Source: Apostichopus japonicus | Lineage: Eukaryota > Echinodermata > Holothuroidea > Aspidochirotida > Stichopodidae | Direction of reading: 5' to 3' | NCBI RefSeq assembly: GCF_037975245.1 | Contig: NC_092571.1 | Location: 26,178,564-26,242,563 of the forward strand | DNA: 64,000 nucleotides | Part shown: piece after piece, positions 20,633 to 31,900 of the stretch | Position numbering within the stretch: position 1 is the stretch's first letter | Layout of the letters: every line of letters starts with the position of its first letter | Made by a program: the position numbers and the translations under genes | Notes under the pieces: generated by a model | The model's database searches: none | What the model was told of the DNA's origin: nothing | What the model saw: only the letters and a program-made list of their open reading frames with translations

Positions 20633-21351
20633 AATGTGAAGGTGATCTTCGTCTGTATCGTATTGTAATACTGCGATGATCAAAGGAAGGCGAGGTATAT
20701 TGACTAAGATTGCAATATCAGGGGAACACCATGGGAATATACAGTACTATGTTAATTTTTGTGAGCTTATCATATACGTACTAGCGACCGTTGATTTTGA
20801 TGAAGATCACTATGACTTTACCCGTCGGCTATCCCGGCCCATCGTAGAGATTTATACAGTATGTATATACGGATCTGATCTTCGTCGTATGCAAACGCCT
20901 CAAAACAACAACCTATTCCTGCAAACCAGACGCGATATGGTGGAAGGGTAGGGGAAGGTGGATCATAAAATAATGCCAGCTAGCGATAAATATGTATAAT
21001 ACAGAGCGCCAAAGAACTAACAGATCTCACGAAGAAGAATGGGGTGGGATAGTGGTGGTGGTTGGAACAACGTAATTATAGTTCCAGACCTAAGAGAATA
21101 CCCACTTTCCTTTGTAATTACATAATTAACCAAAATACCAAATATTTGGGAACTTGGCAATTGACACATTTATATGACATAAGAGTCTGAAAGTATCCAG
21201 TGATGCTATTTCAGACACGATCAGTAGCACTATCAAAAAATTCTTGTTAAGGATCAGGTTGGCGGCAAAATTTTGCACTCTTTGCAATTCGCAAAGGGAT
21301 GAATTAGGTTAACCATATAGTAAAGTACAACAGTAGTCCAATTGTGATAAA

Positions 21352-21640
21352 CAGGCGCGTAGCCAAGGGGGGCAAAGGGGGCAGCCGCCGCCCCCCCCCC
21401 CCCTTGAGCATATTTTTTAAAAATTTTTTTTATGATTTTAGTAGTATTTTCAAAAGAGAAAATGCTAAGATGCAACTTACAAGGCCTGGGAAGTGCCATT
21501 TCCAGCGATCTGGGAGGCATTTTCAGCCAAAATTTTCTTGTACGCTTCGCGACAAATATGGTGGCGCTACGCTTAGATAGTTTGCAATGCCCGAATCTAC
21601 AGTTTCGCCCTCCCTTGACAAATTCCTGGCTACGCGCCTG
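21352..21640. mobile_element. hAT-type MITE, 289 bp
   Basis: Ends caggcgcgtagccaagg and ctggctacgcgcctg are inverted repeats. Flanking gtgataaa (21344-21351) and gtggtaaa (21641-21648) match in 7 of 8 bases. A G-run/C-run segment lies inside the left end. The apparent open frames on both strands are by-products. Confidence 0.85.
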
Positions 21641-21910
21641 GTGGTAAATCAAGGAGTATGACCTGTTCAAGAGATTTTCGGCTCAAATTAATTTCTGTGC
21701 AAGGCTCCTATGCGATGCAAAGTAAACATACAGCAGTTTTGCATTTCTCTGTTATGTGCTTAACAAAGACATTTCACTATCCAGATAAACCAAAAGATAT
21801 GTTATAGCAGTAGTTGAAAATGACCATGGGTGTCAATAATGTAAATTCCATCAATGGTGCACTTCCCAAGTTGAGTTAAGGTGCCGAAGTAATTATACTC
21901 AGTGTTAATA

Positions 21911-21943
21911 CAGGGAGCTGCTTCTCTAGGTAGCAGTTCCCTG
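21911..21943. repeat. 12-bp-stem hairpin, same family as 20607
   Basis: CAGGGAGCTGCT pairs with AGCAGTTCCCTG with one G-T wobble across a 9-nt loop. Confidence 0.65.
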
Positions 21944-22113
21944 CTTATAGTAAGCCTTATATATAGGCCTACATGAAATACCAAACGAGAAGCAGATCAC
22001 ACGGTGCAATAAATGCACTCCTATATACCCCGATATCCATATAAAAGATATTTATTGTAGTGCGTGTGCGCGCTACAATATTGGCACTACTGGCCAAGTG
22101 AAAGATACTTACC

Positions 22114-22225
22114 GGTACAAGATTGGACGTTGCAACTTAAATTTTCTTGTAGTCTCTGTACATTTGCAGTTTCAGAGGCTGGCTGCGTAGCCAACTTTTT
22201 TCTGAGCCTGTTACGACGCTCACAA
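22114..22225 (-). other. possible exon ending at donor ACCG|gtaagtatc
   Basis: A strong minus-strand donor at 22114/22113 ends an open reading stretch of about 43 codons with an Arg/Lys-rich start and ordinary composition after it. No convincing acceptor or start codon was found, so it may be a 5' noncoding exon of gene B or part of an unrecognised gene. Confidence 0.25.
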
Positions 22226-22750
22226 TTAGCGCCCTCACTTTGTATGTACCTTCATGACTTTTTTTATATATATATTTTTATTATCATTCCAACAAGAGTC
22301 CAAACAATGTGCAATTCATAATAACAAATATATTATGACCAATAGTCAATATTAATGACAACAACAAATAAATCATTCAACTTCAAATAAAGATTTCCAC
22401 TTATGCCATCTGATATCAAAAGCATTTTGCTTACAACTAGTTTCATGACTAGCTTCATGACTATACTACCTGGGACGTTGTCCGCTCAAAATATAACACC
22501 ATGAACAACCGAAAAGTTTTTCCTAATACTGCAAGCACTCCACGCGCACTACGATACTGCGTATTTGCAGGCAAATGCATTTATAGGTAGTTTCCTATTG
22601 CCTTTTGCTTCTACATTTTACTGTTAAGTTGTCCCGTTTCCTCCCCGAGAATTTCCCAGCCCCCGCACACCCTGGTATGCTGTATATCTATATTTACATA
22701 TGTTGTACTAGATACGTAGACACTAATTAACTTTAACTACTTGTCATTTA

Positions 22751-22789
22751 GCCTCTGAAGAAGATCCTGCTAGGATCGAAACGTCAGGC
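22751..22789 (+). ncRNA. hammerhead-ribozyme-like motif, copy 2
   Basis: Same 39-nt fold as the copy at 7574-7612 but on the plus strand: GCCT / CTGAAGA / GATCC-TGCTA-GGATC / GAAAC / GTC / AGGC. The first copy has GGTCC in the hairpin arm, so the A-U pair became G-U and pairing is kept. Confidence 0.45.
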
Positions 22790-22799
22790 GAATACTTTT

Positions 22800-24299
22800 A
22801 CACACTAATTAACTTTGTATAAACTATACAAGCATATGGCACAAACACAAGCAGCAGGCAGGTACATCCAAGAAACAAAACGAAGGGGGAATGTTTGTGG
22901 CTGATAATTTGTAGCCCCCTCCCTGGGCTACATCCTAATAGTGATCTCCGTGTGCAAGGTTAATGGTCTTAGAAATTAGCTTTCAATATATATATAGGGC
23001 CTACGTCATCGGTTTACCTAGGCTCTAGGCCGAGTCGCCTAGCTACATGAACTGTATGACTTCCGGCATACCGAGTCAGGCTTCATTGGCTTCTAGATAA
23101 AGTATCATGTGTACCGTGTTTACGGCGGTATGACACATGCACTATCAGGCACTCTGCAAATAGCAATTCTTGTTTTTTTTGCCAACTATATAGTCTTCTT
23201 GCTACAAACTACATGATGAAGGTTTCTGGCATCCGACAAACGGTGGTCTATATATGATACAAGAAACAAACCAAAATCAGTATTAGCCTAAAGGCCAACA
23301 AATTTTACCACGATAAAATGGCATTAAAGTATGCAGACGTGGTACCGTACTAAAATGTTCCGACTAACTTAAATCTAATTTAATTACAATCTGATGCACT
23401 TCTTACTCATGACGATATGAACACTCTGGGTATCTGTTTAGTACAAAAACAAGACATTCGGGCCGGAGATACGGGCAGTTTCGGAGGGGGGGGGGGGGGG
23501 AGGGCGCCGCTGTCCCTGCCAATTATTTGATCAAGAATGATTATACATGGCAATGGAATCTTAATAATTAGATTCAAACTTGCGAATTCTGTGGCTTTTA
23601 TTTGTTATGAAAAATAGTATAGACCGACATTATACTGAACAGAAATAACGCAGTGCCAAAGTTCAATTGCATGATTTCGAAATAACTATGATAGACGTTT
23701 TATTATTGCGAAATTGAAGTATAGCCTATTTGAGGTAAAGAATCGACTGGTGACTTCATCATGACCTTACACTATACTACAGTCATGGAGTGTCATGAAC
23801 GTGATCATGCTACGTTTAACGTTCAATTCAGATTATCTTTTGTGTAGGCGACTTTACGCGTTTGTCAAGAATAACGCGTATACTCTACTGCAGACGACAT
23901 TTTGGACCTGTAAGGCTAGCAGATTCCTTTTGCCTTCGGTAAGGAATCGATAAGGGTGAGAAAATACCCTTTCATCGGTAATAACGTGATAGTACAGATT
24001 CTAACTGAAAGCTACGGAAGCTTTAAAATGCCATAAACATATGAACAACTTTGTCCAATCAGTTGACATTTTTCAGTAAATTGTTTAGATAATATTTTAT
24101 CAAAAATCAGAAAAATGTTGGATTGCTCAGTTGCTTTAACTGAGCAATTGAACAATTTTCTGCAAAATGTTTAATTGACAACTTATCATATGTCGTCTAT
24201 TCAACATTTTGCGCTAAATGTTCAATTGTTCACTTCATTCCATCTGAACAATTTTCTGCAAAATGACAACTTATCTTATCTCGTCTATTCAATATATTT
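22800..24299. other. no gene recognised
   Basis: AT-rich stretch with a G-run at 23487-23500. From 24050 to 24290, diverged internal repeats of 'caattttctgcaaaatg' and 'cttatcatatgtcgtctatt' occur. Nothing codes convincingly. Confidence 0.35.
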
Positions 24300-24740
24300 T
24301 TAGATTTTATGACAGAAGCTAAGGAAGAGGAAACAATTAAAGACTGCTGGAATTGAACTCACTGCTGTTAATTGCGGATGTTTGGTTAGCAACAATACAA
24401 GTTTTTTTTCTTTTTTCTTCCAGATGTGAGTGGAACTTGGCTCAAGTTGGTTGCTTGCCATGATTGCGGTCAAGTATGATATTGCACCATCTGATGCAAT
24501 CGTCGTTTGGAAGCTGGGTTGGGGGAAATATTCCATAGTGATAAAAATGTTAACATTTTAAAATACTAGGATATGTCAAATTGAAAATTGCTCTGTTGAG
24601 AAATTATGAAAAAAAAATGCAAAGCAAAACGTGCCGACATTTTTGTTGAAAATATTCAAATGGTGGAATTTGTGGTAAGGAATGCACAACGGGATTCATT
24701 CTGTCATTAAGTCTTGAGATAACCACTGCCCTATACTTAC

Positions 24741-24926
24741 ACCTTCCCTGACTGAATAAAGCCAGGATTCCGTATTCCTGGTTGGAGGGCTATCAATCCA
24801 TAATCTAAAGCGATCATCCGATGAACTTAAATTAAGCAGGGCTACATACCGGAAATCATCGATATCCCAGTCGTCCTCTAGACAATCACTGCATTTACGA
24901 TTATTGCTGACACAAAATCTCGACAT
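24741..24926 (-). CDS. possible first coding exon of an unidentified gene
   Basis: ATG at 24926 in good context (AAAGATG) opens 62 codons that end exactly at a strong donor, GGAAGGT|gtaagtata. The peptide has mixed, protein-like composition (M-S-R-F-C-V-S-N-N-R-K-C, later D-D-W-D-I-D-D-F-R-Y-V-A-L-L-N) and no low complexity, unlike nearby chance frames. I recognise no domain and found no partner exon downstream on this strand. It could be an exon of a gene otherwise lost to transposon insertion. Confidence 0.35.
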
Positions 24927-25104
24927 CTTTCCTTTTGTATAATTCGACTTTGATCATAAAGACTAAATCTTTAAAGATTTTAATGTCTCGAGTCTAAACT
25001 TCAACATATATAGATGTTTCATATACTCATTCATTATGGGCCACTCTAGATCTGAGAGTATTTCGCATCTAAAGTTTAGGGAGGTTGTTACGTCATGAGT
25101 GTGT

Positions 25105-25165
25105 GGAGTGTAAGCTCAGTGGCGCAGGTGCCTTTCAATCATAAGGTCCCGGTTCGAGTCACTCC
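25105..25165 (+). repeat. tRNA-derived SINE head, copy 1
   Basis: GGAGTG pairs with CACTCC at the two ends like an acceptor stem. Box A-like TAAGCTCAGTGG (25111) and box B-like GGTTCGAGTC (25151) are in tRNA positions. At 61 nt it is shorter than a working tRNA and shares 'cctttcaatcataaggtccc' with the copy at 63129-63194, so it is a SINE head rather than a tRNA gene. Confidence 0.7.
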
Positions 25166-25169
25166 AAGA

Positions 25170-25560
25170 TTAGGTTGAAGGAAGGGTTGAAGGAAGGGGA
25201 AGAGGAAGGGTTGAAGGAAGGGGGAAGAGGAAGGGTTGAAGGAAGGGTTGAAGGAAGGGGAAAGGGTAGAGGAAGGGTTGAAGGAAGGTGTAGAGGAAGA
25301 GGAAGGGTTGAAGGAATGGGAAGGGTTGAAAATGTTGCAGGAAGGGGTTGAGAAAGGGTCAGCGGAAATGAAAGGGTAAAGGAAGGGTTGAAGGAAGGTG
25401 TAGAGGAAGGGCTGAAGGAATGGGAAGGGTTGAAGAGAGGGGAAGGGTTGGAGGAGTCAAGAGGAGAAAGAATATGAGTAAGGGGAAGACTAGATAGGGA
25501 GATGCAAGTGGAGAGGGACATGTAAGGTAAATGGGAGCAGTAAGGTAAGGGTTGGAATAA
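25170..25560. repeat. purine-rich minisatellite (ggttgaaggaag)n
   Basis: Irregular tandem copies of ggttgaaggaagg and variants follow the SINE head directly. The Ser/Pro/Leu-rich open frames on the minus strand here are readings of the repeat, not a gene. Confidence 0.9.
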
Positions 25561-26539
25561 GGGTAAGAAGTGCAGTACTGGGGAAGAGATGTGAGAAAGT
25601 GTCTAGTAAGGTCAAGGCAACGTGCCAGATTGACTCCCACTTTCTGCTACATTCTATTCTCCATTAAACAAATTGTAGAAGACATGACACAAAGAAAGCA
25701 CAAAGAACAAAAAAAATAATTTTGGAGCAAAAATTCATCATTCATCAAATTTAATCGCTCTCTCTCTTTATATTCAAACTATTGCATGTTCTTTTACTTT
25801 GGTTTCAATTGTAAATGGAACTTAATTAGCAGACATGGATGACCGACTACTGGTAAAATTCCTGGTGAAAGTTCTCAGTGATGGTCTAAACCATCTTCAT
25901 TTACCCAAAATACCCAAAATGCTTTTAACACCATGATGTGACCTAGCTGGCCTTGGAAGCTGACATATATGGCTTTAAGTTGATGATAAAGCTACCTTTT
26001 ATATGTTACATTCCCATAAGTGCTCAGATGAGACAGGTACAATGTTATTTAATCGCTACACCTGTCCGCCCATTCCAGCTCTAACCGGCAGTCATGTTTT
26101 ATGTCCATCTGGTCCCATGGACAAGAGTGTACTCCCGGCATTTGTCGAAGAATTCTCAAATACCAAGGGAGGTGAAGGCTCGGCCTGTTCAGATTATCAC
26201 TATTGTATAGTAGCGGTGATAGTGAAGGAAGTTTGTGTTCCAATCCACTTAGGAAGGAGTAACATTTCACTATTAAAAGGATCATATCCCACTTACTGAC
26301 ACATTCGAAGATCAGACTGCTATTTCACCACTGCAGTCATTAACCTTGAACAGACCGACCCTGGCTGCTACACCAGGGAATAAAGGGGTTGGACACTCTA
26401 ACCACTTCCCCATGCCTTCACTGTCGTCATCGAAATGCATTATAATATTTCTCAACTTTTGAGATTTGTTTTGAATATAGTTCACAATGTTTCTCACTTA
26501 GAGACTTGTAACATGACTGGTATGAAGACTGCTTACACC
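25561..26539. other. no feature recognised
   Basis: Mixed-composition DNA with overlapping short open frames on both strands, none bounded by good splice sites in a supported order. Confidence 0.35.
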
Positions 26540-28975
26540 CAGACGAATTTAAGGCAGGAAAACCCTGGAATTCCCTGGAATATAAGCCAGGAAAAGCCTG
26601 GATTTAACCCAGGGAAATCCAGGGAAATTCCTGGGTTTGAAAATGGTAATTCGGACAGGAAAAGCCCGGTAAAGCCTGGTTTATATAACTCATTTAGAGC
26701 CAGGTAAAGGCCGGACAAGCCTGGATGGTTAACCCAGGTTTACCCCGGAATAGCCAGGTCTCTATTGTGTGAGTGAAGAGCCAGGTAAAGGCCGGACAAG
26801 CCTGGATGGTTAACCCAGGTTTACCCCGGAAAAGCCAGGTCTCTAGTGTGTGAGTGAAGAGCCAGGAAAAACCAGGAAAAGCCTGGTATGCACACCCAGG
26901 ATTACCCAGGAAAAGCCAGGTCCCTGTTTATATCAGTGAGGAGCCAGGAAAAGCCAGGTATACATACCCAGGATTACCCCGGAAAAGCCAGGTGTCCATG
27001 ATTACCCTATATAAATTATCTTGCTGGCTAGTTGGCAGTTACTTTTAGCTTATAGGAGGTTTAAGTGTGTTTGTGGTATAGGAAATTTTCATAACTTAAA
27101 ATCATGAATTATATGTAAGGGTGTTAGCCACTGAAAATAAATGTTTGTTCTTGATCAGAGAACTCTGGGTTTGGTGTGATGACCAAACACAGAACAAGAC
27201 ACATAAAAATGGAACACTCAACTGGATGGATCAAAATAAATTATAATTATGAATAACAAACAATATACAGCTGATCTGGGCCCAGTCAAAGAATTAAATC
27301 AAATGACTTAGAGTCGTGAGGTGCACCCAAATGTTAAAGTAAATACACTTAATTTATAAATCTGTTCTGTTGAGTTGGCGTGCTGGTGACATCAGGTACA
27401 GATCTTCCACGACATCAGTATAGTTGAACAGATTAAATTGTATGATAAATTTCCAATCCCAACAAAATAGTATCCTTTAATTAATAAGCAATAGTGTCCC
27501 AGGGTATCCTTTCAGTAAAATACTGTCAGTTAACCAAATGGTGTCCTGGAATATCCTTTACGGTAAAATAATATCCTCTAAGTAAATAATATCCTTTATA
27601 GTAAATAATGTCCTTTATAGTAAAACGTGTGCCAGACTGTCTGGTGAATATCACTCCTTCCATAAAATAATAAGGACTACAGTAACTTGATTTTGTAAAT
27701 TAAGGTTTAAAACAAACTATCCAGCATTTAAAACTATATTTCTCCTCTTTTACAACTGTCTTGCTCCAATACTCATGGCCAACTGCCTAACTTCCTATAC
27801 CCTCACAAAACTCCTTTGTTCCTATAATATATATGCACAGACCCCTTTTCCTGTGAGAGCTAATTTCCAGGAAGAACAACTTCCACGACATCAGTATAGT
27901 TGAACAGAATAAATTGTATGATAAATGTCCAATCCCAACAAAATAGTATCCTTTAATTAATAAGCAATAGTGTCCCAGGGTATCCTTGCAGTAAAATAAT
28001 GTCAGTTAAACAAATGGTGTCCCAGAATATCCTTTACGGTAAAATAATATCCTCTAAGTAAATAATATCCTTTATAGTAAATAATGTCCTTTATAGTAAA
28101 ATGCGTGCCAGACTGTCAGGTGAATATCACTCCTTCCATAAAATAATAAGGACTACAGTAACTTGATTTTGTAAATTAAGGTTTAAAACAAACTATCCAG
28201 CATTAAAACTATATTTCTCCTCTTTTGCAACTGTCTTGCTCCAATACTCATGGCCAACTGCCTAACTTCCTATACCCTCACAAAACTCTTTTGTCCCTAT
28301 AATATATATACACAGACCCCTTTTCCTGTGAGAGCTACTTTCCAGGAAGAACAAAGATAGTTGCTTAGCAACCCAGAAGAGAGAAATCTTAATCCCCCCC
28401 CCCCCGACCACAAAACAACTTACAAATATACTGTACAAATGTATAGCCCTCTGTACAGTGAGCACTGAACTAATAAACAAGTAGAACTATGGTACAAAAG
28501 AAAACTTTATGTAAGAGCTGACCATCTTACAACTAGCTAATACTGGGTAAAAGGCAAGCTTGGCTTTTCCTGCCTAGCCAGGACAGCATTCCACTCTCGT
28601 TTCCTGCCTATTGTGGACTTGTGAGGCTGGGTGAAGCCAGGAAAAAGGCTGGACTTTCAAAATCCTGGCTTTTCCTGCCTAGCCAGGACAGCATTGCCCT
28701 CGCTTTTCCTGCCTAGTGTGGACTTGTTAGGCTGGGTGAAGCCAGGAAAAGGCTGGACTTTCAAAGTCCTGGCTTTTCCTGCCTAGCCAGGACAGCATTG
28801 CCCTCGCTTTTCCTGCCTAGTGTGGACTTATTAGGCTGGGTGAAGCCAGGAAAAGGCTGGACATTCAAAGTCCTGGCTTTTCCTGGCTACCTGAGGCAGG
28901 AATAAAGCTTGGATATCCAGGGAAAACCAGGGTTTTCTTGACTCTTGCTTAAAAGCCAGGAATTATTTTCGTCTG
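26540..28975. mobile_element. fold-back-type element with iterated arms
   Basis: Ends cagacgaa and ttcgtctg are inverted. The left arm (26550-27000) has repeated 'ccaggaaaagcc' and 'ccggacaagcctggat' units of about 80 bp. The right arm (28545-28960) has three units of about 105 bp with 'ggcttttcctgcctagccag', the reverse sense of the left motif. No coding sequence and no matching target duplication were found. Confidence 0.65.
27404..28354. repeat. 476-bp direct tandem duplication
   Basis: 27404-27879 and 27880-28354 are near-identical, each starting cttccacgacatcagtatag and ending aggaagaacaa. Only scattered substitutions separate them, so the duplication is recent. It occupies the middle of the fold-back element. 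Confidence 0.93.
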
Positions 28976-31900
28976 CATAGGCGGCCTATGCAGGATAAGT
29001 ATCTCAATACCGTCCCATACACAGCACTCGGTTTTTGAACCAAATAAAAAAAAAGACCTTTATATACACTTTGAGACTGATTAAGTTTAAGTGTAACACC
29101 TTATTAACCTTGTAACACCTAGTAACACCTTGATGATGCACGACCCGTTAACAGCCTCACCACGTGTGAACTGTCAGCTCTATAAGTTGTTTGAAAATAA
29201 AACATGTAGAAATTTCTTATCTAAATTATTTTTTTCATGGTTTTATACTATATCAAATATTTACTTTGTCAATTGTCATTAATAACTACAATTGGCATTA
29301 ATAACTATACATCTGCAAATCTTCACACACACACACAAATACTACATTTAATATTCTGCCCCCCCCCCAAAAAAATTGAAGATATTTCTCTATTTTAAAG
29401 TTTACATTCTGTTAAAAAATCTTTATTTCTTTGCATATATTAATACCCACATTAAACTCTGTAAGATTAACCTATTGCCAGAGCCCCTGTCTTTTATAAA
29501 ATATCTGAACGGCAAAAATAATAATCTGAAACTTCATTTTAACTTCTCTTTTATTCTTGCAAACACTATCATTTTATAACCCATTCTGAACCACCCCCTC
29601 TATCTGCCCAACCCTCGGGTAGATGCACCTCGTCATTATAGTGATCAACAGTGTCACTCCAAATTAGCACGCTACTGTAGATTGCAGAACCGACTATTAA
29701 ACTTTTCGTTGGTGTTTTTGATCTAGTAATTTAAGGGTGTTCTTGTCTCCTTGTTATAAATCCTTTGAGGTCAATTTACTTCTTCACGTTTGTAAAAAGA
29801 TAGACTATATGATTTGGCTAAATATGCCACCATCAATTGTGGCAATTTATACTGTTGAATATCCAACTATTATTCGGCGGATTCATTGTGTTACAAACTA
29901 ATCAACATACCGTACCAACATCATTGTAACTAGAATCTGCGAAACTGTTCTCCCTCAAAACCTACTTATCACAGGTGTTGCATAATACACCGTCTTTCCT
30001 ACTATTAAACTGACACTCAAGATTAAAAGAACATATTTATAAAGAGTGCTTAGTTAATGAGAACATAAGTAACGTGCCCTCAGATCAAGCTGCCATTAAA
30101 CAAATGAGACAGCTATGAATACAAAATTTTGTAAAAAAATATCAAAATTGCCATAAAAACAAAACAAATTGTGCATCCTTTAAATTTTGTTAAGTAACAA
30201 ACCATGCACCTTGATGACCTTAATGACAGGTGAGAGTTAAATAACCACCATTCTTGTATATACTACATAATAGCACATACTCTTAAAATTCACTGTTGCA
30301 CCTTCTCAAATAGGCATAAAATCAAATTAGTCTACCAATAATGTCTATAAATATTACTTTTAGTATATGTAATGTCACCAGCCTCACTGCGGTGCGGTCA
30401 AGGTTTGACAGTGTAATGATATCATACAAATATCATGGTCAAGCCTCCCTATAGAAAAACAGTCCTCCTCAAATTCACTCAAGCATTAATAATTTGTTAC
30501 TTGTTTGCATAAACTACCCCAAGTAATGCCATTTGGATTCCTCCTTGAGTGTACCTGATCAATTGACCAGCCACCTGTATGATTGTAATGCTCTAATGGC
30601 TAGCACTACTTTCCTGTGTGAAGACAAATTTGGCTTGACCACTGAAATAGTACAGTGTGTTTAATCATGAACTTGCACAGGGGAGCGTTCAGTATGGCTA
30701 GCATTATCAACTCGGGAGATATTCAATCTCCCCTGATTTTGGCCAAAAACAGAGGTCTCATGCGGCATTCGGTATAGGTAGGGAAGATTGTAATATGTAA
30801 GTACACCCTATAGCGTTACTTCAGATTAGGAGAGACACCCTCTGCATAAGGGGGGTTCAATATGGCCAATATAAGCCAAATTAATGAACTTGAAAATCAT
30901 CAATAAATGGTCTTAAATATACCACCAATCCTTCATGTTTCATTGCATTGCTTTGTCATAGGTCACAACACACAGTATAAAGACTGTTTGTGCTCTACTA
31001 TATGTGTGAACATATTAGTTTTATCACCCCAACAACATTGCGAAAACATGCTTGAAAGAGGAGCGCAAATTGTAATACTTGAATTCACAAAACTTTGCTC
31101 CCAAAGCAATGATAAACCATGACCATGAATTTATGTGGAGTCCACGATTTATATCCCAACAGTTCTTTCTCCCAAAATGGAAGTATTTGTAAAGGTATTT
31201 AAATGGAAGAATAAATACAGCAATGATACTTATATTGATGCATCACAATAATATCAAGTACTTGTGGCTGAGGTAGTGACCCTGTGTACTAGTGCTAGCA
31301 GCTCACACACAAATACATATATATATATAATTATATATCAAAACTCTTCTTTTCCTTAATAAAAGCATGTAAGTGCATATACATATATATATATATCATA
31401 TTATTCTAACATCAATGCAAACCAATCAAGGCACGAATAAGCAACCAATTGATACTGTTTCAGTATAAATAAAAGCCCATAGCCATCATCTGTAAGGTAC
31501 AGGAGTCAACATTTGTAGGTTCCTGATATACTTCATTCCACGTAAATGCTTTACTTTCATCAACTTTATATCTTGTGATGAAACTTTCTCACCCTTGATC
31601 TCAATGTAAGATCAAGACTGCTAATCTTGATGGTCACTAACTGTCCTGTGCATGCATAGGGTATCTAGATGGTCAAACCATCAAAAAGAAACTTCTACTA
31701 TAACTTTTTCTGAACTACTACAAAATTCAGACCATATTTGGAAATGTTTATATTTCACATTCATATAAGATGATTATGCTAACATGAGAACATGTCCAGT
31801 CAAATCTTAAGGTAAAATTACTCTGCTTACTTAATGTGCTTATAGTACACTTAGGACTCAAAGAATACACATGGTGAACTTAGAATACCTATCTAGGTCA

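Noticed and set aside
25105..25165. A functional tRNA gene
   Set aside because: Only 61 nt between stem ends and an abnormal anticodon arm; a second similar copy marks it as a SINE head.
25159..25640. Ser/Pro/Leu-rich minus-strand frames
   Set aside because: Translations of the purine-rich minisatellite.
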